The notes below the pieces were generated by a model. That model searched no databases, was not told the DNA's origin, and was given only the letters and a program-made list of their open reading frames with translations. A program made the position numbers and the translations under genes. From Amycolatopsis sp. NBC_01488 (GTDB taxonomy: Bacteria; Actinomycetota; Actinomycetes; Mycobacteriales; Pseudonocardiaceae): a stretch of DNA of 64,000 nucleotides. Every line of letters begins with the position of its first letter. Position 1 is the first letter of the stretch. The stretch lies in contig NZ_CP109434.1 in NCBI RefSeq assembly GCF_036227105.1, forward strand, positions 1,306,001 through 1,370,000. The letters are read 5' to 3'. Shown here piece after piece: positions 37,271 through 44,067 of this stretch.

Positions 37271-37295
37271 TACCTTTGCTTGCAAAATAAAGGTA
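37271..37295. promoter_or_regulatory. inverted-repeat operator upstream of the NmrA-like gene
   Basis: TACCTTT (37271-37277) and AAAGGTA (37289-37295) are a perfect 7-bp inverted repeat with an 11-nt spacer of unusually low GC. It ends 23 nt before the gene start. The spacing (18 bp centre to centre of the arms) fits a dimeric winged-helix regulator; none is encoded next to it, so control would be in trans. Confidence 0.65.
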
Positions 37296-37357
37296 CTCAG
37301 CTTCGAGAAGCCGTGTCAACCGGCGAGGCACCTGGTCCGCGCTTTAGCCTTGTCCGC

Positions 37358-38068
37358 ATGAGCCTGACCGACGAGCTGCTGCGCCCGCTGCTGGCCTCGC
37401 CCGCGAAACCGTTGATCACCCACTACGACGACCAGCTGGGCAGCCGCGTCGAGCTGTCGGTGGCGACGACCGCCAACTGGGCGGCCAAGACGGCCAACTG
37501 GCTGACCGAGGAGTTCGACGTCGAGCCGGGCGACGCGGTGGCCGTGCAGCTCCCGGCGCACTGGCAGACCGTCGGCGTGCTGCTCGGGGCGTGGTGGTGC
37601 GGGGCGCGCGTCGTGGCCGAAGGGGCCGGCGCGCGGGTGGCGTTCGTCGGCCCGGACGACCCGGAGCCGACCGGCGCGGCGGCGACCGCCGTCGTCACGC
37701 TCGACCCGATGGGCCGCGGGCTGGCCGAGGCGCCGGGCGGCGGCGCGTTCGACTACCTGACGGAGGCCCGCGCGGCGGGCGACCAGTACACCCCGCTCTT
37801 CCCGATCCCCGGCGACACGGCCGCGCTGTTCGAGTCCACTGTGGACGAGGTGCTGGCCGAGGCCCGCGCCCGCGCGGCGAAACTCGGCCTGAGCGCGGAC
37901 GACCGCGTGCTGTCCACAAGGGACTGGGACGGGCCGGAGGACATCCTCGACGGCCTGCTCGTCCCCCTCGCCGCCGGCGTCCACCTGGTGCACGTGAGCA
38001 ACGCGGACGAGGCGAAGCTGGGCGCCCGCCGTGACGCGGAGCGCACCACGGCGGACCTCCCGACCTAG
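37358..38068 (+). CDS. TIGR03089 family protein (AMP-binding-like, truncated type)
   Basis: 236 aa. It corresponds to the N-terminal part of adenylate-forming enzymes ('TANWAAKTANWLTEEFDVEPGD') but lacks the ATP-binding and C-terminal domains. This is the normal size for TIGR03089 proteins, which sit beside LCP genes in mycolata and relatives. ATG 37358 is preceded by TAGCCT with a 7-nt gap, a leaderless pattern. Function is unknown; conserved synteny with cpsA-type genes suggests a cell-envelope role. It overlaps the convergent DoxX gene by 4 nt. Confidence 0.82.
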   Translation: MSLTDELLRPLLASPAKPLITHYDDQLGSRVELSVATTANWAAKTANWLTEEFDVEPGDAVAVQLPAHWQTVGVLLGAWWCGARVVAEGAGARVAFVGPDDPEPTGAAATAVVTLDPMGRGLAEAPGGGAFDYLTEARAAGDQYTPLFPIPGDTAALFESTVDEVLAEARARAAKLGLSADDRVLSTRDWDGPEDILDGLLVPLAAGVHLVHVSNADEAKLGARRDAERTTADLPT

Positions 38069-38505
38069 GCGTTCGCCAGCTCACCGGCTTCGACTTCGCG
38101 GCGGGCGCGCCTGCGGCCCCACAGCAGGTGGTCGAGTGAAAGCCGCCCGCCGTTGAAGCCCAGCGCCAGCCCGGCGAGCGCGAGCACCAGGACCAGCTCG
38201 TAGCCGCCCTGGCCGGTCAGGCCGTTGTCGATGTGCCCCGAAAGCAGCGCGCCGACGGAGATCACGACGTACCCGATGCCGACCAGCGGCAGCAGGAACC
38301 CGGCGATGAACGCGACGGAGCCGAGGATCTCGACGGTCATCGCGAACACCGCGGCAGCCGTGGGCAGCGGGATGCCCGACATCTCGAAGAACTTCGCCGT
38401 GCCGGCGATGCCGTTGTTCCACTTCTGGAGCCCGTGCGCGAGGAAGACAACCGCGACGCCGATCCTCCCCAGCAGCAGGGCCACGTCCTTGACTCGTCCG
38501 AACAT
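38065..38505 (-). CDS. DoxX family membrane protein
   Basis: 146 aa. Four hydrophobic helices (about 8-28, 47-67, 72-92 and 105-122), with 'GRIGVAVVFLAHGLQKW' typical of DoxX proteins. Family members are linked to respiratory quinone or thiosulfate oxidation and to redox-stress complexes; here it is alone and no partner is implied. The C-terminus is charged and cytoplasmic. It converges on the TIGR03089 gene. Confidence 0.85.
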   Translation of the reverse strand: MFGRVKDVALLLGRIGVAVVFLAHGLQKWNNGIAGTAKFFEMSGIPLPTAAAVFAMTVEILGSVAFIAGFLLPLVGIGYVVISVGALLSGHIDNGLTGQGGYELVLVLALAGLALGFNGGRLSLDHLLWGRRRARREVEAGELANA

Positions 38506-38637
38506 CCGGTTTCAGCTCCCCGGTGGGTGAATTTTCAACTGACCTGGCCCAAGTTAGGGCCCCGGAACGCCCGATCGCAGCATCGGAGGGTGATCGACAG
38601 GGAACCGACAGGGACCGGCAGCGACACGAAAACCCGG

Positions 38638-38666
38638 TTGGCGACCACCGCAACGACCGCTATCTT
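38638..38666 (+). promoter_or_regulatory. promoter of the ribosomal protection gene
   Basis: TTGGCG (38638-38643) and TATCTT (38661-38666) are separated by exactly 17 nt, a near-consensus vegetative promoter and the best -35/-10 pair noticed in the window. A start near 38673 would give a leader of about 90 nt before the resistance gene. Confidence 0.6.
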
Positions 38667-38703
38667 CCCCCTGACCTGCGTCGACGACCGTGAGGAGACC
38701 CCG

Positions 38704-38811
38704 ATGCGCCGACAGTCCGTCCTGCCCGGCCTGTCACTCGCATCACGAAGGACCTCCCACGACCGTGAAAACCCTGAACATCGGCATCCTCGCGCACGTC
38801 GACGCCGGTAA
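38704..38811 (+). CDS. leader ORF overlapping the ribosomal protection gene
   Basis: An ATG at 38704 has an ideal GAGGAG 6 nt upstream (38692-38697) and opens a 35-codon Arg-rich frame starting 'MRRQSVLPGLSLASRR'. It overlaps the first 47 nt of the resistance gene in another frame. The main gene's own ribosome-binding site is weak. This looks like a regulatory leader peptide through which ribosome stalling or re-initiation could control the gene; that role is inferred. Confidence 0.45.
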   Translation: MRRQSVLPGLSLASRRTSHDRENPEHRHPRARRRR

Positions 38812-40621
38812 GACCAGCCTGACCGAGCGCCTGCTCTTCGAAGCGGGCGCCATCGACCACCTCGGCAGCGTCGACGGCGGCGACACCCAGACCGACTCCC
38901 TGGAGCTGGAACGCCGTCGCGGCATCACCATCCGCTCCGCGGTGGTGTCGTTCGTGACCGGCGACACCCGGATCACGCTGATCGACACCCCGGGTCATTC
39001 GGACTTCATCGCCGAGGTCGAACGCGCCCTGCGCGTGCTCGACGGCGCCGTCCTCGTGGTGTCCGCCGTCGAAGGCGTCCAGGCGCAGACCCGCGTGCTG
39101 ATGCGCACGCTGCGCCGCCTCGGCATCCCGGCGCTGATCTTCGTCAACAAGATCGACCGGCCGGGCGCGCGTGACCTCCTCGGCGAGATCCGCGCAAAGC
39201 TGGCGCCGCGGGCGATCGCGCTGACCGCCCCCACGGCACCCGACGAGCTGGCCGAATTCCTGGCCGACGGTGACGACACCTTCCTTGCGTCCTATGTGGA
39301 CGGTCCGGTCGACGCCGCGGCCTGCCGCGCCGAGCTGGTCCGCCAGGTCGCACGCGGCGCGGCGCACCCGGTCCTGGCCGGCTCGGCGATCATCGGCACC
39401 GGCGTCCCGGACCTGATCACGGCGATGGCCGAGCTGCTCCCGGCGACCGAACGCACCGGCGACGGACCGCTGCACGCGACGGTGTTCAAGATCGACCGCG
39501 GCCGCGCCGGGGAGAAGATCGCCTACGCGCGCCTGCACTCCGGCTCACTGGCGGTGCGACAGCGGATTTCCTTCTACCGCGGCGAAACCGAGCTGACCGG
39601 CCGCATCTCGGCGATCGACGTCGCCGGAGACGACGTGGCGCTCGCGGGCGACGTCGCCCGCGTGCGCGGGCTGCGGGACGTCCGGATCGGCGACCGGCTC
39701 GGCTCCCCCGGAGCCGCCCGCGACGGCGTCTTCGCGCCGCCGAGCCTGGAGACCGTCGTGCGGCCGGTCCGGCCCGACCAGGCGTCAGCACTGTTCACGG
39801 CGTTGACCCGGCTGTCCGAAGAGGACCCGCTGATCGACGTCCGCCGCCACGACCACGACGTTTCGGTGCGGCTCTACGGCGAGGTGCAGAAGGAAGTCCT
39901 GCGCTCGATGCTCGCCGACGGCGCCGGCATCGACGTCACCTTCGAGCGGACGCGCACGCTGTACGTCGAGAAGCCGGTCGGCCGCGGCGAGGCTCTCGAG
40001 GAGCTGGATCCGGCACAGCGGCTGTACTTCTTCGCGACGGTCGGGCTGCGGGTGGAACCGGGGCGCGGAGTCGGGTTCGGGCTGTCGGTCGAGCTGGGGT
40101 CGCTGCCGCCGGCGTTCCACAAGGCCATCGAAGAGACCGTGTACACCACTCTCGAGCAGGGGCTGTACGGCTGGGAGGTGCTGGACATCGCCGTCACGTT
40201 GACGCACACGGCGTACTTCAGCCCGATCAGCGCCGCCGGCGACTTCCGGAAGATGACGCCGTTGGTCCTGATGGCGGCGCTGAAGCAGGCCGACACGCGC
40301 GTGCACGAGCCGGTGCACCGCTTCGAGCTGGAGGTGCCGGCCAAGGCCGTCAGCGCGGTGCTGCTCAAGCTCGCCGACCTGCGCGGAGTGCCCGGCGAAC
40401 CGGTCGCCGGGCCGTCGTCGTGCACGCTGCACGGCACGATCCCGGCGGAGCACGTCCACGCGTTCGAGCAGGCGCTGCCCGCACTCAGCCAAGGCGAAGG
40501 CGTGTTCCTCAGCGAGTTCGCGGCCTACCGGCCCTGCCCCGGTCCGCCGCCGACCCGGCCGCGGACCGGCGAAAACCCGTTGGACCGCGACGAATACCTC
40601 GCGCAGGTGTCCCGGCGTTAG
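38765..40621 (+). CDS. tetracycline-type ribosomal protection protein (Otr(A)/TetM-like)
   Basis: 618 aa. A translational GTPase related to EF-G: G1 'AHVDAGKTS', G3 'DTPGHSDF', G4 'NKID', followed by EF-G-like domains II-V and a C-terminal extension 'FLSEFAAYRPCPG'. Ribosomal protection proteins dislodge tetracycline from the 30S A site at the cost of GTP. The length and 'RRRGITIRSAVVSF' switch region fit the actinomycete Otr(A) group. GTG 38765 is chosen from the conserved N-terminus. It may confer drug tolerance; producers and non-producers both carry such genes. It overlaps the convergent DUF1206 gene by 4 nt. Confidence 0.87.
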   Translation: MKTLNIGILAHVDAGKTSLTERLLFEAGAIDHLGSVDGGDTQTDSLELERRRGITIRSAVVSFVTGDTRITLIDTPGHSDFIAEVERALRVLDGAVLVVSAVEGVQAQTRVLMRTLRRLGIPALIFVNKIDRPGARDLLGEIRAKLAPRAIALTAPTAPDELAEFLADGDDTFLASYVDGPVDAAACRAELVRQVARGAAHPVLAGSAIIGTGVPDLITAMAELLPATERTGDGPLHATVFKIDRGRAGEKIAYARLHSGSLAVRQRISFYRGETELTGRISAIDVAGDDVALAGDVARVRGLRDVRIGDRLGSPGAARDGVFAPPSLETVVRPVRPDQASALFTALTRLSEEDPLIDVRRHDHDVSVRLYGEVQKEVLRSMLADGAGIDVTFERTRTLYVEKPVGRGEALEELDPAQRLYFFATVGLRVEPGRGVGFGLSVELGSLPPAFHKAIEETVYTTLEQGLYGWEVLDIAVTLTHTAYFSPISAAGDFRKMTPLVLMAALKQADTRVHEPVHRFELEVPAKAVSAVLLKLADLRGVPGEPVAGPSSCTLHGTIPAEHVHAFEQALPALSQGEGVFLSEFAAYRPCPGPPPTRPRTGENPLDRDEYLAQVSRR

Positions 40622-41487
40622 CGCTTGTGCGCCCAGCCGGCGCCGAAGCAGTACGCGCCGAACGCGGCCAGGCCGAGCGCCACGACGGTCAGCAGCACGG
40701 TGCCGAAGGGCTGGGCGGCGAGCGTCTTGAGCGCGGCGTCCAGCCCGCCGGCCTTGTTCGGGTCGGCGGTGAACCCGGCGATGGCGAGGAGGATCGCGAC
40801 CACGGTCAGCACGACGCCCTTGGCGAGGTAGCCCGTGGTGCCGAGCCAACTGATCCAGCGCTTGGACTTCCCCGGCAGCTCGGTCGTGTCCAGGTCTTCG
40901 AGGAATGTCTTCTTCACGCCCTTCACCCCGGCGGCGATCGCGACCCCGAGGACGCCCGCCGCGGCGATGACCACCAGCGCCGGCCCGGCCGGCAGCTGGA
41001 GCAGCTTGGCGGTGAACTCCTGCTGCTTCTGGTTGCTCGACCCGCCACCACCGCTGCCGGTGGCGATCCGGAACGCGGTGAAGCCCAGCACGATCACGAC
41101 GACGCCGCGTGCGGCCGCGCCGATCCGCTTGCGCGTCCGCTTGCCGCCGCTGACCCATTCGTAGCCGGTGGCGGCCATCAGGAACTGCCAGAGGCCGAAC
41201 AGGACCAGGCCGATCGCCAGGATCCAGAGCAGGACCTGGCCGAACGCCGTGGAGCCGACCTCCTGCAGCGCGCCCTTCTGGTCGGCCCGCTCGCTGCTCC
41301 CGAAGGCGACCTGCACGGCCAGGTACGCGATGATCAGGTGCACGACGCCGTAGCAGGCCATGCCGATCCGGCCGAGCAGCTGCGCGGTGTCGCTCTTCTC
41401 GCCTCTTTCGGCCTCCGCCTCGCCCCGGCGCACCCCTCTTTCGGCCTTCGCCTCGGTTCGGTTCGTGCCGTCTGATGTCCGGTTCAT
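40618..41487 (-). CDS. DUF1206 membrane protein
   Basis: 289 aa. A charged N-terminus of about 35 residues is followed by six hydrophobic helices in three similar pairs, each opening 'GRIGMACYGVVHL'- or 'GTTGYLAKGVV'-like, which is the threefold DUF1206 repeat. The function of the family is unknown. ATG 41487 is used; an ATG six codons upstream (41505) is possible. The Arg/Glu-rich N-terminus contains two near-repeats encoded by a small direct repeat. Confidence 0.8.
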   Translation of the reverse strand: MNRTSDGTNRTEAKAERGVRRGEAEAERGEKSDTAQLLGRIGMACYGVVHLIIAYLAVQVAFGSSERADQKGALQEVGSTAFGQVLLWILAIGLVLFGLWQFLMAATGYEWVSGGKRTRKRIGAAARGVVVIVLGFTAFRIATGSGGGGSSNQKQQEFTAKLLQLPAGPALVVIAAAGVLGVAIAAGVKGVKKTFLEDLDTTELPGKSKRWISWLGTTGYLAKGVVLTVVAILLAIAGFTADPNKAGGLDAALKTLAAQPFGTVLLTVVALGLAAFGAYCFGAGWAHKR

Positions 41488-41599
41488 GCCTGCTGAGGTA
41501 CCCATTCCGGTTCATGATCGGCTGGGCCAAGCGGCCTAATCACTTGCTGTGCCCGAGCCGATCGCAAAGTGAACCCGGCTGAGCGGCTCCCGCGCTCGC

Positions 41600-42025
41600 T
41601 CAGGCCGGGCGGCGCCGGATCGCGTCGAGGGCGGTCCAGCCGCCGTTGACCGCCAGCAGCGTCAGGACTTGCTCGGCCTGCTCGGCGAAGCGCGTGAGGT
41701 CCTCGTGCAGCAGGGCCGCGCGTTCACTGTCGAGCTGGTCGAAGTCGTCGAACCACAGCCCGATCGCCGACCCCGCCGTGACGACGAGCCCTTGCACCAG
41801 GCGCAGGAATCCCGGCGACGGCTCGGTGGCGGCCGCCCGGTAGGACGTCTCGATCTCGTCGCACGCGGCGAGGAGCTCCCGCAGCTGGCGGACGGCGTCG
41901 GCGGGGGTGCCGTCCCAGGCGGCCGTCGGCCAGGCGCGGTCGGACAGCTCGAGCCACAGCCGCCAGCCGGCGACCAGCTCGGCTTCGTCGTGGGGCGTCC
42001 AGGACGCCGGAACCGGCCAGTACAT
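41600..42025 (-). CDS. hypothetical protein
   Basis: 141 aa, soluble, Trp-rich at the N-terminus ('MYWPVPASWTPHDE') and then mostly helical with acidic patches ('LWFDDFDQLDSERAALLHEDL'). No domain is recognised. Third-position GC and an ATG in a sensible place support coding. It lies alone between the DUF1206 and lipase genes. Confidence 0.6.
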   Translation of the reverse strand: MYWPVPASWTPHDEAELVAGWRLWLELSDRAWPTAAWDGTPADAVRQLRELLAACDEIETSYRAAATEPSPGFLRLVQGLVVTAGSAIGLWFDDFDQLDSERAALLHEDLTRFAEQAEQVLTLLAVNGGWTALDAIRRRPA

Positions 42026-42093
42026 GGTTCGAGCGTGACACCGCCGGAGCGGAAATCCGCCCCGGCGGTGGGTTATGTCTCATGTGGCGTAGC

Positions 42094-43032
42094 TCAGCTG
42101 ATCACCGGCGGCACCGGCACGCAGGGCGGCGTCTTGGCGTGCGCCGGGTCGAGCGCGTTGAGCACCAGTCCCTCGGCGACCGGGTCGTAGGTGATGCCGA
42201 GGTGGTCGGTGAAGTCGAGCCCGCAGACGTTCTGCAGCAGGATGTTCTTGACGTTCGGCGCCGCCGCGAGGAATGCGCTCGTGTACGGCGTCACGACGTC
42301 GTCGTAGCGGGTCTGGATGACGGTGTACTGGATCCCGGGCACGGTTTCGCCGCCGGCGTTGAGGTCGGTGAGGAAGGCCGAGCCGACGGCCTGTTCGTTG
42401 CACGACTGGCAGAAGGTACCGAGCCCGGCCGGCACGCCGGGGATCAGCTCGAGGGTGCTGAGCAGGCCGAAGAGGTCGGTCCCGTGGTTGGACGGTGACA
42501 ACCCGACGAGCCGGCTGATCTTGCCGGCGCCGCCGAGGTACTTGATCCAGTACCGGATGTTCATGCCGCCCTGCGAGTGCCCGACGACGTCGAGCTTGCT
42601 CGCCCCGGTCGCCTGAAGGATCTTGTCCCCGAAGGCGGCAAGCGCTTTCGCGGTGTCGGCGACCGGCCCGACGGTCTGCAGGAAGCTCCCGGACGCCCCG
42701 CCGAAGTTGCCCGCGAAGACGCAGTAGCCGGCGTTCGCGAGCTTCTGGGAGAGGTTGGCCCAGTTCTCGTAGGCGTTGGCGGTGGTCCCGTTGGAGAGCA
42801 GCACGGGGTTGGGGTGCTTGTCGGAGGGCTTGCAGTTCCAGTCGTTCGCCCCGGGCGGCGCGATGCTCGGCGCCCCGAGCGAGTAGGCGGCTGCCGTGAG
42901 GATGTTCGGCTGCACGGGCCCGGTGGGCTCTTTCTCGGCCGCCTGAACGGTCCCGGCCCCCAGTGTCAGCGCCGCCAACGTAGCGACGGCCGCCGTGAGC
43001 CACCTGCGCGTCGTTGCACCCATCCGTTTCAC
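42094..43032 (-). CDS. secreted lipase / alpha-beta hydrolase
   Basis: 312 aa. The signal peptide is 'MKRMGATTRRWLTAAVATLAALTLGAG' in two parts, with cleavage near 'VQAA'. The mature enzyme has the lid-region loop 'NGTTANAYENW' and the nucleophile elbow 'GHSQGG' near residue 165. The acid/histidine part 'TRYDDVVTPYTS' and 'DHLGITYDP' give a Ser-Asp-His triad. It matches extracellular lipase/esterases of actinomycetes with two disulfides ('CQSC', 'C...C'). It lies just outside the integrated element. Confidence 0.85.
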   Translation of the reverse strand: MKRMGATTRRWLTAAVATLAALTLGAGTVQAAEKEPTGPVQPNILTAAAYSLGAPSIAPPGANDWNCKPSDKHPNPVLLSNGTTANAYENWANLSQKLANAGYCVFAGNFGGASGSFLQTVGPVADTAKALAAFGDKILQATGASKLDVVGHSQGGMNIRYWIKYLGGAGKISRLVGLSPSNHGTDLFGLLSTLELIPGVPAGLGTFCQSCNEQAVGSAFLTDLNAGGETVPGIQYTVIQTRYDDVVTPYTSAFLAAAPNVKNILLQNVCGLDFTDHLGITYDPVAEGLVLNALDPAHAKTPPCVPVPPVIS

Positions 43033-43181
43033 CTCTCTGTGAACCGATGGTGATCCGCGTCACCGATGAGTTAACGCGCGGGTAACTTGTCCGGACACTC
43101 CCCTGGGTGAGTGATTTTCTTTCGGCCGATGACCTGCTATGAGTGACACGAGATGGCTCGAGTGCCACTTACGGACGTGAC

Positions 43182-43216
43182 AAAAAAGCCCCCGGCGCGA
43201 CGGCGCCGGGGGCTTT
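43182..43216 (-). terminator. intrinsic terminator, originally of the acyl-CoA dehydrogenase gene
   Basis: A perfect 14-bp stem, AAAGCCCCCGGCGC (43185-43198) with GCGCCGGGGGCTTT (43203-43216), has a 4-nt loop and a run of six A on its left side, which reads as a U-tract on minus-strand RNA. It follows the displaced 3' end at 43232-43305 by 16 nt, so it is the native terminator of the dehydrogenase gene, now cut off from it by the element. Confidence 0.85.
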
Positions 43217-43233
43217 GGTGGGTCCGGGTGGTC

Positions 43234-43305
43234 AGCCCTTGAGCAGGGCCCGCGCCATCACGACCTTCTGGATCTGGTTCGTGCCTTCGTAGATCTGCGT
43301 GATCT
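43234..43305 (-). repeat. left attachment repeat: displaced 3' end of the acyl-CoA dehydrogenase gene
   Basis: Read on the minus strand this encodes 'ITQIYEGTNQIQKVVMARAL' and then 'LKG' and a TGA (43232-43234), identical in protein to the end of the intact gene at 57839. It differs from 57841-57912 at 5 of 72 positions, all third codon positions. Being next to the terminator, this is the original chromosomal end, separated from its gene by the insertion. Identity stops abruptly at 43306. Confidence 0.88.
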
Positions 43306-43822
43306 CTCGGCCGATCTGAGCCGACCTGGCGATCATGCCCTGAAAATAGGCTCCGAGCTGCGCGAATCCATCTCAACACTTCTCGGCGGATCTTGGCCTT
43401 CCCCGACGTCCGACGGCCTGTAGACGGCCTGGCGACGTCGGGGACCTTGCCATGCCCGGCGGCTCGCGCCTGCCAGTCGATGAGCTGGAAGCGGCTCCAC
43501 AGTGCGCCCTGATTGGGGCTGCGTCGTCGGCTCGGCTGCTTCATCGTCGGCACTCCTCCGGCTGGTCGGCGTCGGCGAGCAGGTAGCGCAGTGGCTGTCC
43601 GTCCCCGTCTTCCTCGCCCCTGCCGCCCGTTAGCGCCGGGTCGCCGGTGTCAAGGGTGAGCGCAGCTCATCGCGGAGCGACGCCGGAGGCGCCCTTGATG
43701 GCGGCGGGCCGGTGTTAAACGATCGCCTGCGAGGGAGCAGCCTCCCCGGCCGGCAGTCCGCTTCGCCCGAATCGGTCATCGATCTTGCGGAGGCTTGCCT
43801 GTGCGGCCGTAGAGTGCAGGGT

Positions 43823-43887
43823 GCGGTACCCGGAAGCGTCCGCGTTGAGCAGGGCCAAACTCCGCGCGCGATGTGACCGGGTACCGC
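43823..43887. repeat. 11-bp inverted repeat hairpin
   Basis: GCGGTACCCGG (43823-43833) and CCGGGTACCGC (43877-43887) are perfect inverted repeats around a 43-nt loop. This is followed within 12 nt by a larger hairpin. Both lie downstream of the NACHT gene on its transcribed side. Confidence 0.65.
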
Positions 43888-43898
43888 CTTGCTCTGGT

Positions 43899-44040
43899 GG
43901 CGCCGTCGGCGGCGCTGCGCACAGGGCGACCTCCGGCGGCCCGCCCGGCGACCGGCGGCCGGAGCGGAGCGGCAGGCCGTCCGTGTCGCAATCGGGCGGG
44001 CCGCCGTGCGGCCCCGAGGTGCGCCGCCGACGGCGGCGCC
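43899..44040. repeat. long imperfect hairpin region
   Basis: Inner arms CGGCGGCCCGCCCG (43934-43947) and CGGGCGGGCCGCCG (43993-44006) pair perfectly over 14 bp. Outer arms starting GGCGCC at 43899 and ending GGCGCC at 44040 pair with small bulges. Together about 140 nt can fold into one long stem. It may serve as a terminator of the NACHT transcript or as a single-strand origin of the rolling-circle element. Confidence 0.6.
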
Positions 44041-44067
44041 TTGATCCCATAGAGCCAAGTTCGGCAA

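Larger units (their letters stand above)
43306..44067. other. left end of the element: non-coding, arm sites and hairpins
   Basis: I find no convincing complete gene here. A minus-strand frame from ATG 43544 ('MKQPSRRRSPNQGALWSRFQ...') may be a small element protein, but it runs on through the att repeat. A frame ending in 'LRYLLADADQPEECRR' overlaps its start by ATGA and has no start codon, so it may be a gene remnant. 43401-43443 holds a 10-bp inverted repeat (CCCCGACGTC / GACGTCGGGG) around two GACGGCCTG repeats. Large hairpins fill 43823-44040. Confidence 0.5.

Noticed and set aside
43137..43553. A 138-codon minus-strand frame crossing the left attachment repeat
   Set aside because: Its second half is the dehydrogenase end and terminator read out of frame; only the first 60-80 codons could belong to an element protein.
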